Shown one piece after another: positions 1 through 7,252 of a stretch of 64,000 nt of DNA. The position numbers were made by a program, and so were the translations under genes. How positions within the stretch are numbered: the first letter of the stretch is position 1; each line of letters opens with the position of its first letter. The DNA is from an uncultured Lachnospiraceae bacterium (GTDB lineage: Bacteria > Bacillota > Clostridia > Lachnospirales > Lachnospiraceae): contig CAJURT010000005.1 of assembly GCA_910588875.1 (NCBI GenBank), forward strand, positions 66,928 to 130,927. Reading direction: 5' to 3'. The notes beneath the pieces were generated by a model. That model worked only from the letters and a program-made list of their open reading frames with translations. It was not told the origin of the DNA and did not search any database.

Positions 1-525
1 AGGAAGTTCCAGATTCACGCTCATCCGGTCTGTCAGAAACCCCATTCGCTCAATCAGTTCCGGGGATGCCCCCGGTATCGCTTTCACATGGATATATCCG
101 TTAAAATGGTATTCCGTCCGCAGGCGGTACAAGGTCTCATAAATCTGTTCCATCGTATAATCCGGGGAGTGCAGGATCCCTGAACTCAGGAAAAGCCCTT
201 CAATATAATTCCGCCGGTAAAACTCTATCGTCAGGGTGCATACCTCAGCCGGAGTAAATGCCGTCCGCACCACATCATTGGATCGCCTGTTCACACAATA
301 CCGGCAGTCATAAATACACTGGTTAGTGAACAAAATCTTCAGAAGTGAAATACACCTGCCATCCGCCGCAAAGCTGTGGCAGATCCCTGCTGCCAGGGTA
401 TTCCCAATCGTTCCCTTCTTGCCCTTCCGGGCAATCCCGCTGCTGGAACAGGACACATCATACTTGGCCGCAGCAGAAAGTATCTCCAGCTTCTCCTGAA
501 TATCCATCTCCTCCTGTATCAGCAT
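1..525 (-). CDS. Putative DNA modification/repair radical SAM protein, 5' part only
   Basis: Only the first 175 codons are present; the gene runs off the left edge with no stop. The protein has the radical SAM cysteine motif CIYDCRYC (C-x3-C-x2-C, about residues 70-77), which would hold a [4Fe-4S] cluster. It continues with NRRSNDVVRTAF and YIEGLFLSSGI, typical of the family annotated as putative DNA modification/repair radical SAM protein, often encoded beside a uracil-DNA-glycosylase-like partner. The partner would lie outside the window. The start at 523-525 is backed by an AGGAGG-type site six bases upstream. The biochemical reaction is not established. The promoter carries two LexA-like boxes, which fits a repair role. 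Confidence 0.8.
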   Translation of the reverse strand, partial: MLIQEEMDIQEKLEILSAAAKYDVSCSSSGIARKGKKGTIGNTLAAGICHSFAADGRCISLLKILFTNQCIYDCRYCVNRRSNDVVRTAFTPAEVCTLTIEFYRRNYIEGLFLSSGILHSPDYTMEQIYETLYRLRTEYHFNGYIHVKAIPGASPELIERMGFLTDRMSVNLELP

Positions 526-558
526 CCTGCTCCTCCTATAACCAAAATCCTTTAACCA

Positions 559-570
559 GAACATCTGTTC
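559..570. promoter_or_regulatory. LexA-like box 1 (SOS operator)
   Basis: GAAC-ATCT-GTTC is a perfect GAAC-N4-GTTC dyad. With its flanks it matches about 12 of 14 positions of the Bacillus-type LexA consensus CGAACRNRYGTTYC. It overlaps the predicted transcription start of the radical SAM repair gene, a position suited to repression. Confidence 0.6.
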
Positions 571-575
571 CCTTT

Positions 576-604
576 ATTCTACCACACTCCTTTCCCAATT
601 GCAA
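576..604 (-). promoter_or_regulatory. SigA-type promoter of the radical SAM repair gene
   Basis: On the minus strand a -35 TTGCAA (599-604) and a -10 TAGAAT (576-581) are separated by exactly 17 bases. Transcription would start near 569, about 45 bases before the start codon. LexA-like boxes lie on both sides. Confidence 0.7.
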
Positions 605-612
605 GTTTTTTT

Positions 613-626
613 CGAACATTTGTTTT
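613..626. promoter_or_regulatory. LexA-like box 2 (SOS operator)
   Basis: CGAAC-ATTT-GTTTT matches about 12 of 14 positions of the Firmicute LexA consensus. It lies just upstream of the -35 of the same promoter. Centre-to-centre distance to box 1 is about 55 bases, so the two boxes bracket the promoter. Confidence 0.5.
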
Positions 627-935
627 TATCTCTGACACCTCAATGCTAAAAGAATCTGAAATCCTCCTACAAATCCCATAATGCTCCGTACCGCCTGCCC
701 CAGACTCCTGGCTCTCCCCCACCTTCACCGTGCTGAGAATCCTCGTCTCAAACACCCGTATCTGCTCCCGGAAGTTCTCCGTCTCTTCCTTCGTCAGTAC
801 CTTACATAGCTTCCGGGGAATGATAGCTGAACCGGTTCGAGTTTGGCTCCCATAATCCTGACAGGAATTCCCACCCGCTGCCCGGGCATGTTCGGAACAT
901 GCGCCTGTTATAGCGCGCCCACGGTGCGCAAACCT
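627..935. other. Non-coding or decayed region with no supported gene
   Basis: No gene with a start codon and ribosome site is visible. On the minus strand one frame stays open from about 870 down to 579 and reads like coding sequence (for example TKEETENFREQIRVFETR), but it has no convincing start and ends inside the promoter of the radical SAM gene. A perfect 7-bp dyad, CATGTTC-G-GAACATG, lies at 887-901. The stretch could be a decayed gene or an interspersed repeat; the sequence alone does not decide. Confidence 0.4.
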
Positions 936-963
936 AAAAAACAGCAGGCAAAATGCCTGCTGT
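936..963 (-). terminator. Rho-independent terminator downstream of citF
   Basis: A perfect 10-bp stem, ACAGCAGGCA / TGCCTGCTGT, with a 3-base loop is followed on the minus strand by six T. It would end the citDEF transcript about 210 bases after the citF stop codon. Confidence 0.8.
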
Positions 964-1039
964 CCCACAAAAAACATCCCAAGTTTCCCCTCTCCCCATG
1001 TCAAAAAAACATAAACATGTACCATTACCAGAAGAAACG

Positions 1040-1178
1040 GCTGGTACATCGCTGCATTAATTCTCGAGTAATCAGCACTCGCTGTTTACGCCATTGCTGC
1101 GTTGGTCTACGTTCCGCTTCGGTCCGTGCTAAACGTGTGCCACTGGCACACAGCACCATCAGTCAACGATGTACTAGC
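1040..1178. repeat. Small MITE- or REP-like structured element at the 3' end of citF
   Basis: A 139-bp segment is bounded by inverted repeats that match at 11 of 12 positions: GCTGGTACATCG (1040-1051) and CGATGTACTAGC (1167-1178). Inside is a strong hairpin: GTGTGCC-act-GGCACAC, extended by GTGCT and AGCAC arms with a one-sided aaac bulge. The right repeat contains the citF stop codon. There is no coding capacity. I do not recognise a named family, and only this one copy is in the window. Confidence 0.45.
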
Positions 1179-2733
1179 TAAACTCATACTCCTTAATCTC
1201 TCTCACCACATCCAGCACCGTCCCGTCGCGGCTCTCAATAATCCCCACGACCCGCTCTCCAAACTGCACCGGATCCGGCTCGCCTACAATGGCATATGCC
1301 TTATCCCTCAGCTCCTCGATGGTGCAGAAAGGCAGCTTCACATCCTTCATGCACTCGATCAGATCCTGCCTTCTGGGATTGATGGCAATCCCATAATCCG
1401 TGATTACCACATCCACCGTCTCTCCCGGTGTGGTTACGGTGGTCACATTCGTACAAATCGCCGGAATCCTTCCCTGCAAAAGAGGTGCGATCACGATGGT
1501 GCACTTCGCCCCTGCGGCCGTATCCGGATGGCCTCCCTGGGCGCCGGTGATCATTCCGTCAGAACCTACCACCACATTACAGTTAAAGTTCACATCCACC
1601 TCCAGAGAGGCCAGAATCACAAAATCCAGCTTATTGACATAAGCGCCCTTGTTGAAAGGATCCGCATACTCGGAAGCCGAGATCTCGATATGGTTGGGAT
1701 TGGACTTTATGGACTCGATGGCCCCCATGTCAAAATCCTGGGTATCCACAATCTTATGAATCAGCCCCTTGGCCAGCAGATTACACATAGGCGTGGTAAT
1801 GCCCCCCAGGCCCAGTCCCATATGGATGCCCCTCTCCTCCATGATCTTCCCCAGAGAGATGGTGGAAGCGATGGACGCGCCCCCCACCCCTGTCTGGTAG
1901 GAAAAGTCCTCCTTAAAATAAGGGGTATTGATCACAAACTGGGTGCAGTAATCCGCCATCATGATCTTTCTCACATCCGTGGTAGGTTTGGCTGCCCCTG
2001 TGGCGATTTTCGCCGGATTTCCGATCTCATCCACCACGCACACAAAATCCACCTGAGTCATGGAAATGCTGGCAGGAATGTTCGGAAACGGCACCAGACA
2101 GTCGGTGATCGCCACCACTTTATCCGCATACTGGGCATCTACCATGGCATAGGACAGCACGCCGCAGTCGCTCTTTCCCCCGTTTGCCCGCATATTTCCG
2201 TACTCGTCGCAGGTGGGAGCACCGATAAAGGCAATGTCAATATGCACCTCACCGGATTCAATGGCCCGCACCCTGCCGCCATGGGAACGCATGATCGCCA
2301 GATCCCTCAGCCTTCCGGTAGAGATCGCCTCACCGATCTTTCCCCTCACCCCGGAGGACTGGATTCCCACTATCGTCCCGTCATCAATGTAAGGCACAAT
2401 CGGGTCATTGGCCTTGCCCAAAGAACTGGCACAGATGGTCAGTCCCTTGATTCCCATCTTATGGATCTCCTCCATCACCATATTGACCACATAGTCCCCT
2501 TCACGGAAATGATGGTGGAAGGAGATGGTCATGCCGTCTTTGATCTCACATTTTACCAGAGCCTCATGGATATTCTCCACCATCTTGCTCCGCTTCGGAT
2601 CCATCATGGTCCTTGCCCTGGGAGCTGCCTTGGTATATTCATAATTATCATAGGCGTAAGCGCCCTTAAATGCTTCCTTGCCGGTTGCCTTCAATACTTC
2701 TTCCGGGATTTCTCTACCTACTGCATTTATCAT
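1174..2733 (-). CDS. citF: Citrate lyase alpha subunit (citrate-ACP transferase)
   Basis: CitF moves the acyl carrier between acetyl and citryl forms in the cytoplasmic citrate lyase complex. Its CoA-transferase-like fold is recognisable along the 519 residues, close to the usual 510. Landmarks are the N-terminal INAVGREIPEEV, a glycine-rich GLGLGGITTPMCN segment and VTTPGETVDVVITDYG near the end. I place the start at 2731-2733, one base after the citE stop, with GAGGGG upstream; an ATG 18 bases earlier lies inside citE. The last codons and the stop (TAG, 1174-1176) fall in the inverted repeat described at 1040-1178, so the C-terminus may have been altered by that element. Confidence 0.93.
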   Translation of the reverse strand: MINAVGREIPEEVLKATGKEAFKGAYAYDNYEYTKAAPRARTMMDPKRSKMVENIHEALVKCEIKDGMTISFHHHFREGDYVVNMVMEEIHKMGIKGLTICASSLGKANDPIVPYIDDGTIVGIQSSGVRGKIGEAISTGRLRDLAIMRSHGGRVRAIESGEVHIDIAFIGAPTCDEYGNMRANGGKSDCGVLSYAMVDAQYADKVVAITDCLVPFPNIPASISMTQVDFVCVVDEIGNPAKIATGAAKPTTDVRKIMMADYCTQFVINTPYFKEDFSYQTGVGGASIASTISLGKIMEERGIHMGLGLGGITTPMCNLLAKGLIHKIVDTQDFDMGAIESIKSNPNHIEISASEYADPFNKGAYVNKLDFVILASLEVDVNFNCNVVVGSDGMITGAQGGHPDTAAGAKCTIVIAPLLQGRIPAICTNVTTVTTPGETVDVVITDYGIAINPRRQDLIECMKDVKLPFCTIEELRDKAYAIVGEPDPVQFGERVVGIIESRDGTVLDVVREIKEYEFS

Positions 2734-2734
2734 C

Positions 2735-3637
2735 TCACAGATCCCCCTCATATACGCCTGATGCCTTCGCTAACGCGATTGTCCTCTTTGCTCCGTCGTA
2801 GAACGCGATATCAATCATCTTGCCGTCCACGGTAAATACACCGATTCCCAGTGCCTTCTTCTCCTCGATCTCCTTCACAACCTTTTCCGCGAAAATGATC
2901 TCCTTCTGGGTGGGGGTGAATATTTTGTGAACCACATCAATCTGCCGCGGATTCACCAGGGATTTGCCGTCGAATCCCATCATCTTGATCATCCGGACCT
3001 CTTCCTCAAACACATCCATGGCATCCAGATTGGTAAATACCGTATCCCAGCACTGGACTCCGGCAGCCCGGGCCGCAATGATCATCTGCTGGCGGGCCCC
3101 CTGCAGTTCCACGCCGGTTCCTGTGATCACGGTCTGCAGATCCTTCGTATAATCCCCGCCGCTTAATGCAATCCCGATCAGGCGGTCTGAGGATTCACAG
3201 ACCTCCAGGGCATGAAGCACGCCCTTGCAGGATTCCAGGGCTGCCATCAGGAGGGTGGAACCCTCCGGCCTGCCAAACTCCTTCTCAGCCGCCAGCACAT
3301 GCTCCTCCACGGTGTGGACGTCCTTTGCACTCTCTGTCTTGGCTATCCGAATCGTATCCGCTCCCCCGGCCACACATACCCGGATATCCTCCTTCCAGTG
3401 GGGCGTATCCAGCCCGTTGATCCGCACCACCCGCTCCACACCCCGGTAATCAATCTCCTGCAGGGCATGGTACAGGGAATATCTGGCCGCATCCTTCTGG
3501 TTCTCCGCCACCGCATCTTCCAAATCCAGCATAATGGAATCCGGCTTATAGATATAGGGATCCTTGATCAATCCCGGCTTCTGGCAATTCAAAAACATCA
3601 TGGAACGTCTTAATCTCTTTTTATATGGATGGCTCAT
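2735..3637 (-). CDS. citE: Citrate lyase beta subunit (citryl-ACP lyase)
   Basis: CitE cleaves citryl-ACP to acetyl-ACP and oxaloacetate. The 300-residue protein has the HpcH/HpaI aldolase-like fold. Visible are RRSMMFLNCQKPG at the N-terminus, DSIMLDLEDAVAENQKD with the metal-site acidic residues, VVRINGLDTPHW with the substrate-binding Arg, and GFDGKSLVNPRQI. The start overlaps the citD stop by four bases (ATGA), and citF begins one base after its stop. The three genes therefore look translationally coupled in the order D-E-F. Confidence 0.95.
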   Translation of the reverse strand: MSHPYKKRLRRSMMFLNCQKPGLIKDPYIYKPDSIMLDLEDAVAENQKDAARYSLYHALQEIDYRGVERVVRINGLDTPHWKEDIRVCVAGGADTIRIAKTESAKDVHTVEEHVLAAEKEFGRPEGSTLLMAALESCKGVLHALEVCESSDRLIGIALSGGDYTKDLQTVITGTGVELQGARQQMIIAARAAGVQCWDTVFTNLDAMDVFEEEVRMIKMMGFDGKSLVNPRQIDVVHKIFTPTQKEIIFAEKVVKEIEEKKALGIGVFTVDGKMIDIAFYDGAKRTIALAKASGVYEGDL

Positions 3638-3933
3638 CTGATCACACCTCCCCAGGGAAGATCTTCTGTCATGTCATTGGAACGATATACTGCACACTCT
3701 ACACGCGCCTTCAGGGTACAGTCCAGGGCCCCCTTGTCCACCACAGTCACCTTGGCGCTCCCCACCTCCAGACGTCCCAGGGTCTCTAAAACAGTTGCCC
3801 GGATCTGCTTGCCAAACTGATGAATCACGCTGCTCTCAATGGAAAGTTCAATTGTGCCGTTCCCCGGCTCCACCGTGACCTGCGCATCACTGGACTCTAA
3901 GGTGCCCGCCATAGCAGCCTTCTTAATCTCCAT
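3634..3933 (-). CDS. citD: Citrate lyase acyl carrier protein (gamma subunit)
   Basis: CitD carries the phosphoribosyl-dephospho-CoA prosthetic group that forms the thioester with citrate or acetate. The 99 residues match the usual size of about 98. The modified serine is expected in the N-terminal GTLESSDAQVTVEP segment (about residues 10-23). It is the first gene of citDEF, with a strong AAGGAGG site upstream. The genes that make and attach the cofactor (citG, citX) and that acetylate it (citC) are not in the window, so they must be elsewhere or the complex is inactive. Confidence 0.93.
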   Translation of the reverse strand: MEIKKAAMAGTLESSDAQVTVEPGNGTIELSIESSVIHQFGKQIRATVLETLGRLEVGSAKVTVVDKGALDCTLKARVECAVYRSNDMTEDLPWGGVIR

Positions 3934-3969
3934 ATCCCTTCTCCTCCTTATCCATAAAATTCACTGGTA

Positions 3970-3984
3970 AAAGTGTATCACTTT
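3970..3984. promoter_or_regulatory. Inverted repeat over the citDEF promoter (candidate operator)
   Basis: AAAGTG-TAT-CACTTT is a perfect 6-bp dyad. It overlaps the candidate -10 TACACT of the citD promoter, so a protein bound here would block or modulate citDEF. The neighbouring LysR protein is one candidate; a separate repressor is equally possible. Confidence 0.4.
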
Positions 3985-4000
3985 CCCCTTCATTATTCAA
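3972..4000 (-). promoter_or_regulatory. Candidate citDEF promoter
   Basis: On the minus strand TTGAAT (3995-4000) and TACACT (3972-3977) are 17 bases apart. A second possible -10, TATAAT at 4012-4017, has no good -35 and could belong to an activator-dependent start. Both lie in the divergent interval shared with the LysR gene. Confidence 0.45.
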
Positions 4001-4049
4001 ATACATATATAATTATACGGGAAATAGGTAAAATCTTATCCCCTTCTCT

Positions 4050-4078
4050 TTGCTATTCTTCCCGGCTTATGCTATCAT
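4050..4078 (+). promoter_or_regulatory. Candidate promoter of the LysR regulator gene
   Basis: TTGCTA (4050-4055) and TATCAT (4073-4078) are separated by 17 bases on the plus strand. They lie about 110 bases upstream of the LysR start codon and diverge from the citDEF promoter. Confidence 0.5.
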
Positions 4079-4188
4079 AGAGGAAAGGCCAGGAAGATAA
4101 CGCTTCCCCTGCCGGAATGCCTTCCCCTGCCTGACAGGTGGCACAGACCGGCGCATGCCATCACCTACTATACAAGGGAGGACAGCAC

Positions 4189-5097
4189 ATGAATATCAAA
4201 CATGCACAATACATGCTGACCGTATTGCAGGAAGGCAACATTACCAACGCCGCCCGAAAACTCTACATTTCCCAGCCATCCTTAAGCCAGATGATCAAGC
4301 TGGTGGAGAACAACCTGGGTGCACCGATCTTCAACCGCAACACAGATCCCATCACCCTCACCTATGCCGGCCAGCGCTATATTGATGCCGCCAGGCAGGT
4401 TCTCACCATCAACGAAAACCTCAAAAAAGAGATCCAAGAAATCACCCATGAAGATCACGGCAAATTCCGTCTGGGAATTCCCATCCAGCGGGGCATGCAG
4501 GTGCTCCCCTATGTGCTGCCCAAATTCTTTGCCAAATATCCCCATGTGGATATTGAACTGATTGAATCCGGCTCTGCCGAGACAGAGAAGCTGCTTTTGG
4601 AAGGCAAGGTGGATATCACCTGCATGACCACCACCCCCCGCCATGAAGAACTCCAGTATATTCTGGTGGAGAACGAAGAACTGGTTCTTCTCACCAGCAA
4701 AAATACTGCCATAGCCCGCCGCATTCCCAACGGCACCCCCATCTCCATCTTAGAAGCCAGGGACGAGAACTTCATCTCCAACAAGGTCGGGCACAGCGTG
4801 CGGGTCATTCAGGACAGCCTTTTCGTATCCCACAACATTTCTCCCAAGATTCTTTTGGAAACTGCCAGCATTGAGATTGAGAAAAAGGTGACCATCGCCT
4901 GCAACGCTGTCATGATCTGCCCCCTCAATTATATCGAGAAGGACGGCAATTTCCGCTCCCAGGCCCACATCTACCCCCTAAAGGACATTGACAGCAAGCG
5001 ACACTGCTACATCTGCCACCGCAAAGACCTTTACCTGGCCAAATATATGCGGGACTTTATCAGCATTCTCTCAGAGGTGGAAAACCCCTTCCTGTAA
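4189..5097 (+). CDS. LysR-family transcriptional regulator, probably of the citrate genes
   Basis: The 302-residue protein begins with a winged helix-turn-helix (residues 1-60; NITNAARKLYISQPSLSQMI is the recognition region). It continues with the two-lobed periplasmic-binding-like effector domain typical of LysR proteins. The start at 4189 follows a GGGAGG site; an upstream in-frame ATG at 4138 has none. It is transcribed away from citDEF and faces tctCBA, the usual place for a LysR activator of a citrate cluster. The effector is inferred to be citrate or a related acid, not shown by the sequence. Confidence 0.9.
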   Translation: MNIKHAQYMLTVLQEGNITNAARKLYISQPSLSQMIKLVENNLGAPIFNRNTDPITLTYAGQRYIDAARQVLTINENLKKEIQEITHEDHGKFRLGIPIQRGMQVLPYVLPKFFAKYPHVDIELIESGSAETEKLLLEGKVDITCMTTTPRHEELQYILVENEELVLLTSKNTAIARRIPNGTPISILEARDENFISNKVGHSVRVIQDSLFVSHNISPKILLETASIEIEKKVTIACNAVMICPLNYIEKDGNFRSQAHIYPLKDIDSKRHCYICHRKDLYLAKYMRDFISILSEVENPFL

Positions 5098-5118
5098 CTT
5101 TTCTTCCCCTTTATTGCC

Positions 5119-5152
5119 AAAAGGGCAGCGCGTCCAGCCGCACTGCCCTTTT
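5119..5152. terminator. Bidirectional terminator between the LysR gene and tctA
   Basis: AAAAGGGCAG and CTGCCCTTTT form a perfect 10-bp stem around a 14-base loop. The A/T ends allow termination on both strands, serving the convergent LysR gene and tctA. Confidence 0.8.
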
Positions 5153-5183
5153 CACATCCCCGCCGCAAACAGCGGCAGAATGC

Positions 5184-6680
5184 TTATGCTTTCTTCTTTG
5201 TAATAAACGGCTTCACAAAGGGATACACCAGCATAATCACACAAGCTGTCATAATCACCGCTGTGATCGGCTTTGTAAAAATCTGAACCAGGCTGCCGTT
5301 GGTCAAAGTGTAGGCACGGCGGAAGTTCGATTCACACATCTGTCCCAGGACCAGTCCCAGAACCAGGGCCGCTGAGTTATAGCCCAGCTTCACAAACATA
5401 TAACCGATAATGCCGGCGCCAGCCATCAGGACCACATCACCCGTATTGTTATTCAATGCATAGGCGCCGATTGCCGCCAGCATCACAATCACCGGCCCCA
5501 GGACACTGTAGGGCACTGCCAGGATCTTGGCAAATACCTTTGCCACCCCCATGGCCACGATAACCATGACAATATTCGTCAGCAGCATGGAGCCAAACAC
5601 ACTGGCCAGGTACTCCGGCTGTGTCTTGATCAGCATAGGCCCGATCTGCACCCCTTTGATCACCAGTGCAGTCATCATGATGGCTGCCGCGTTGCCTCCC
5701 GGGATACCCAGGGAAAGCAGAGGCACCATCGAACCGCCGGTAGCCGCATTGTTGGCAGCCTCAGACACCACAATACCGTCCGGAATACCGGTTCCCAGCT
5801 TTTCCGGATGCTTGGAAACCTTTTTCTCAATGGCATAGGACAGGAAAGAGGCAATGGTGGCGCCGGCGCCAGGCAGGATTCCCACAATCGTACCCAGAAT
5901 AGATGCCCGCAGCATGGGGATCTTCGTCGCCCACAGTTCTGCGAAGCTTGGCAGCACGGTCTTCATCTTCCCCGTATTCCCGGACTCCTCTGCCCCGTCG
6001 ATCTTTTTCTGCTTCACCGTCTGCTTTAACACCTCAGTAACCGCAAACAGACCGATCATCACAGGAATCATCTCAATACCGGAAAGCAAGGTGGAATTGC
6101 CCCAGGTAAATCGGGCAATGCCCAGCATGGGATCCATGCCCACGCAGGCCAGCAAAAGCCCAAGAAGGCCGGAAATCAGAGTTTTTACGATATTGCCGCT
6201 GTCTAAGCAGGACAAAACAGAAAGTCCCAAAAAAGACACGGCAAACAGTTCTGAGGGGCCGAATTTCAAGGCCACTGCAGAAAGCTGGGGAGAAATGAGG
6301 GCCATGGCAAAAGCGGCAATCAAACCGCCCACTGCAGAAGCCACCAGGGAAAAGCCCAAAGCTTTTCCTGCCTCCCCCCGCTGCGCCATGGGATAACCGT
6401 CAAAGGTAGTGGGCGCACTGGAAGGGGTTCCGGGAATCCTGAACAGAATCGCCGTAATGCCGCCTCCGGTGATGGAGGCACAATACACAGCCACCAAAAA
6501 GGCAATGGCAATCACCGGGTTCATCGCATAGGCAAAGGGCAGCGCCAGAGCCACTGCCATGGAGGCACTGACTCCCGGCATGGCGCCAAAGATAACACCT
6601 AATATCGTTCCTGCAGTAATCAACAGGAAGGTAGAAGGTGTAAGAACGATTTTTAAACCAGTAAATAATGTACTAAACAT
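5184..6680 (-). CDS. tctA: Tripartite tricarboxylate transporter, large permease TctA
   Basis: TctA is the large membrane subunit of the tripartite tricarboxylate transporter, which takes up citrate-type acids driven by an ion gradient. The 498 residues hold about 10-12 hydrophobic segments and the family hallmarks GVIFGAMPGVSASMAVALAL, GGGITAILFRIPGTPSSAPT and GILPGAGATIASFLSYAIEK. It is the last gene of tctCBA, 18 bases after tctB, with an AAGGAGG site. The citrate lyase genes nearby suggest citrate as substrate; other di- or tricarboxylates are possible. Confidence 0.93.
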   Translation of the reverse strand: MFSTLFTGLKIVLTPSTFLLITAGTILGVIFGAMPGVSASMAVALALPFAYAMNPVIAIAFLVAVYCASITGGGITAILFRIPGTPSSAPTTFDGYPMAQRGEAGKALGFSLVASAVGGLIAAFAMALISPQLSAVALKFGPSELFAVSFLGLSVLSCLDSGNIVKTLISGLLGLLLACVGMDPMLGIARFTWGNSTLLSGIEMIPVMIGLFAVTEVLKQTVKQKKIDGAEESGNTGKMKTVLPSFAELWATKIPMLRASILGTIVGILPGAGATIASFLSYAIEKKVSKHPEKLGTGIPDGIVVSEAANNAATGGSMVPLLSLGIPGGNAAAIMMTALVIKGVQIGPMLIKTQPEYLASVFGSMLLTNIVMVIVAMGVAKVFAKILAVPYSVLGPVIVMLAAIGAYALNNNTGDVVLMAGAGIIGYMFVKLGYNSAALVLGLVLGQMCESNFRRAYTLTNGSLVQIFTKPITAVIMTACVIMLVYPFVKPFITKKKA

Positions 6681-6698
6681 ACGTTACACCTCCTTTTT

Positions 6699-7199
6699 CT
6701 AAAATGGCAGAAGCATCTCAAAGAACAGGGCAAACTCACGGAACGGGCCCACGCCCCGGGCCAGCATGATATCCAGGGCTCCCTGGAAGATCACATAAAG
6801 CACTGCCGTAATGGCCAGGGAACGGATCACCAGCAGCGGGATCCTTCTCTCCCCCAGCAGAAAACCGTAGGCAATCAGGAACAGCAGGCAGTCCGGCATG
6901 AATCCGATGGTGGACATCAGCAGCGCCATCACTGCCACCAGGATAATGCCGATAAACAGCTTACTCTTCAAAAACCCGCCCAGATTCAACTCACCCATAA
7001 TGCTGCTTTTATTTTCCTTCTGTGCCTTTAAGCTGTTCACAATATTCACAACCAACAGGATAATCATCAGTACCAGGATAATCCTGGGCCAGAAGGCCGC
7101 CCCCAACTCCGTGGGGGTCGGCGCAGGAGACTCTGCCCCTACCAGGAAAAAGCAGTAGATGCAAAATATCGCTAAGATAAGGGAAAAGATTATATCCAA
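6699..7199 (-). CDS. tctB: Tripartite tricarboxylate transporter, small permease TctB
   Basis: This 166-residue protein has four hydrophobic segments, as expected for the small membrane subunit. The GAAFWPRIILVLMIIL segment after the first helix is typical. I accept a TTG start at 7197-7199 because AAAGGTGG lies upstream at usable distance and the first helix follows at once. It sits between tctC (53 bases upstream) and tctA, so one transcript probably serves all three. Confidence 0.85.
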   Translation of the reverse strand: MDIIFSLILAIFCIYCFFLVGAESPAPTPTELGAAFWPRIILVLMIILLVVNIVNSLKAQKENKSSIMGELNLGGFLKSKLFIGIILVAVMALLMSTIGFMPDCLLFLIAYGFLLGERRIPLLVIRSLAITAVLYVIFQGALDIMLARGVGPFREFALFFEMLLPF

Positions 7200-7252
7200 C
7201 TTATTCCTACCACCTTTCTACGTTGTTCATTCCTTTTACCAAGCAAACTGAC

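Noticed and set aside
887..901. CATGTTC-G-GAACATG considered as a third LexA box
   Set aside because: The half-sites are in the wrong orientation and spacing for GAAC-N4-GTTC, and no promoter is near.
579..1049. 156-codon minus-strand frame as a real gene
   Set aside because: It crosses a strong terminator hairpin, lacks a ribosome site and ends in a promoter; kept only as a possible remnant.
1102..2835. Long plus-strand open frame of 577 codons
   Set aside because: It is antisense to citF, has no ribosome site, and its His/Arg-rich composition is that of a shadow frame.
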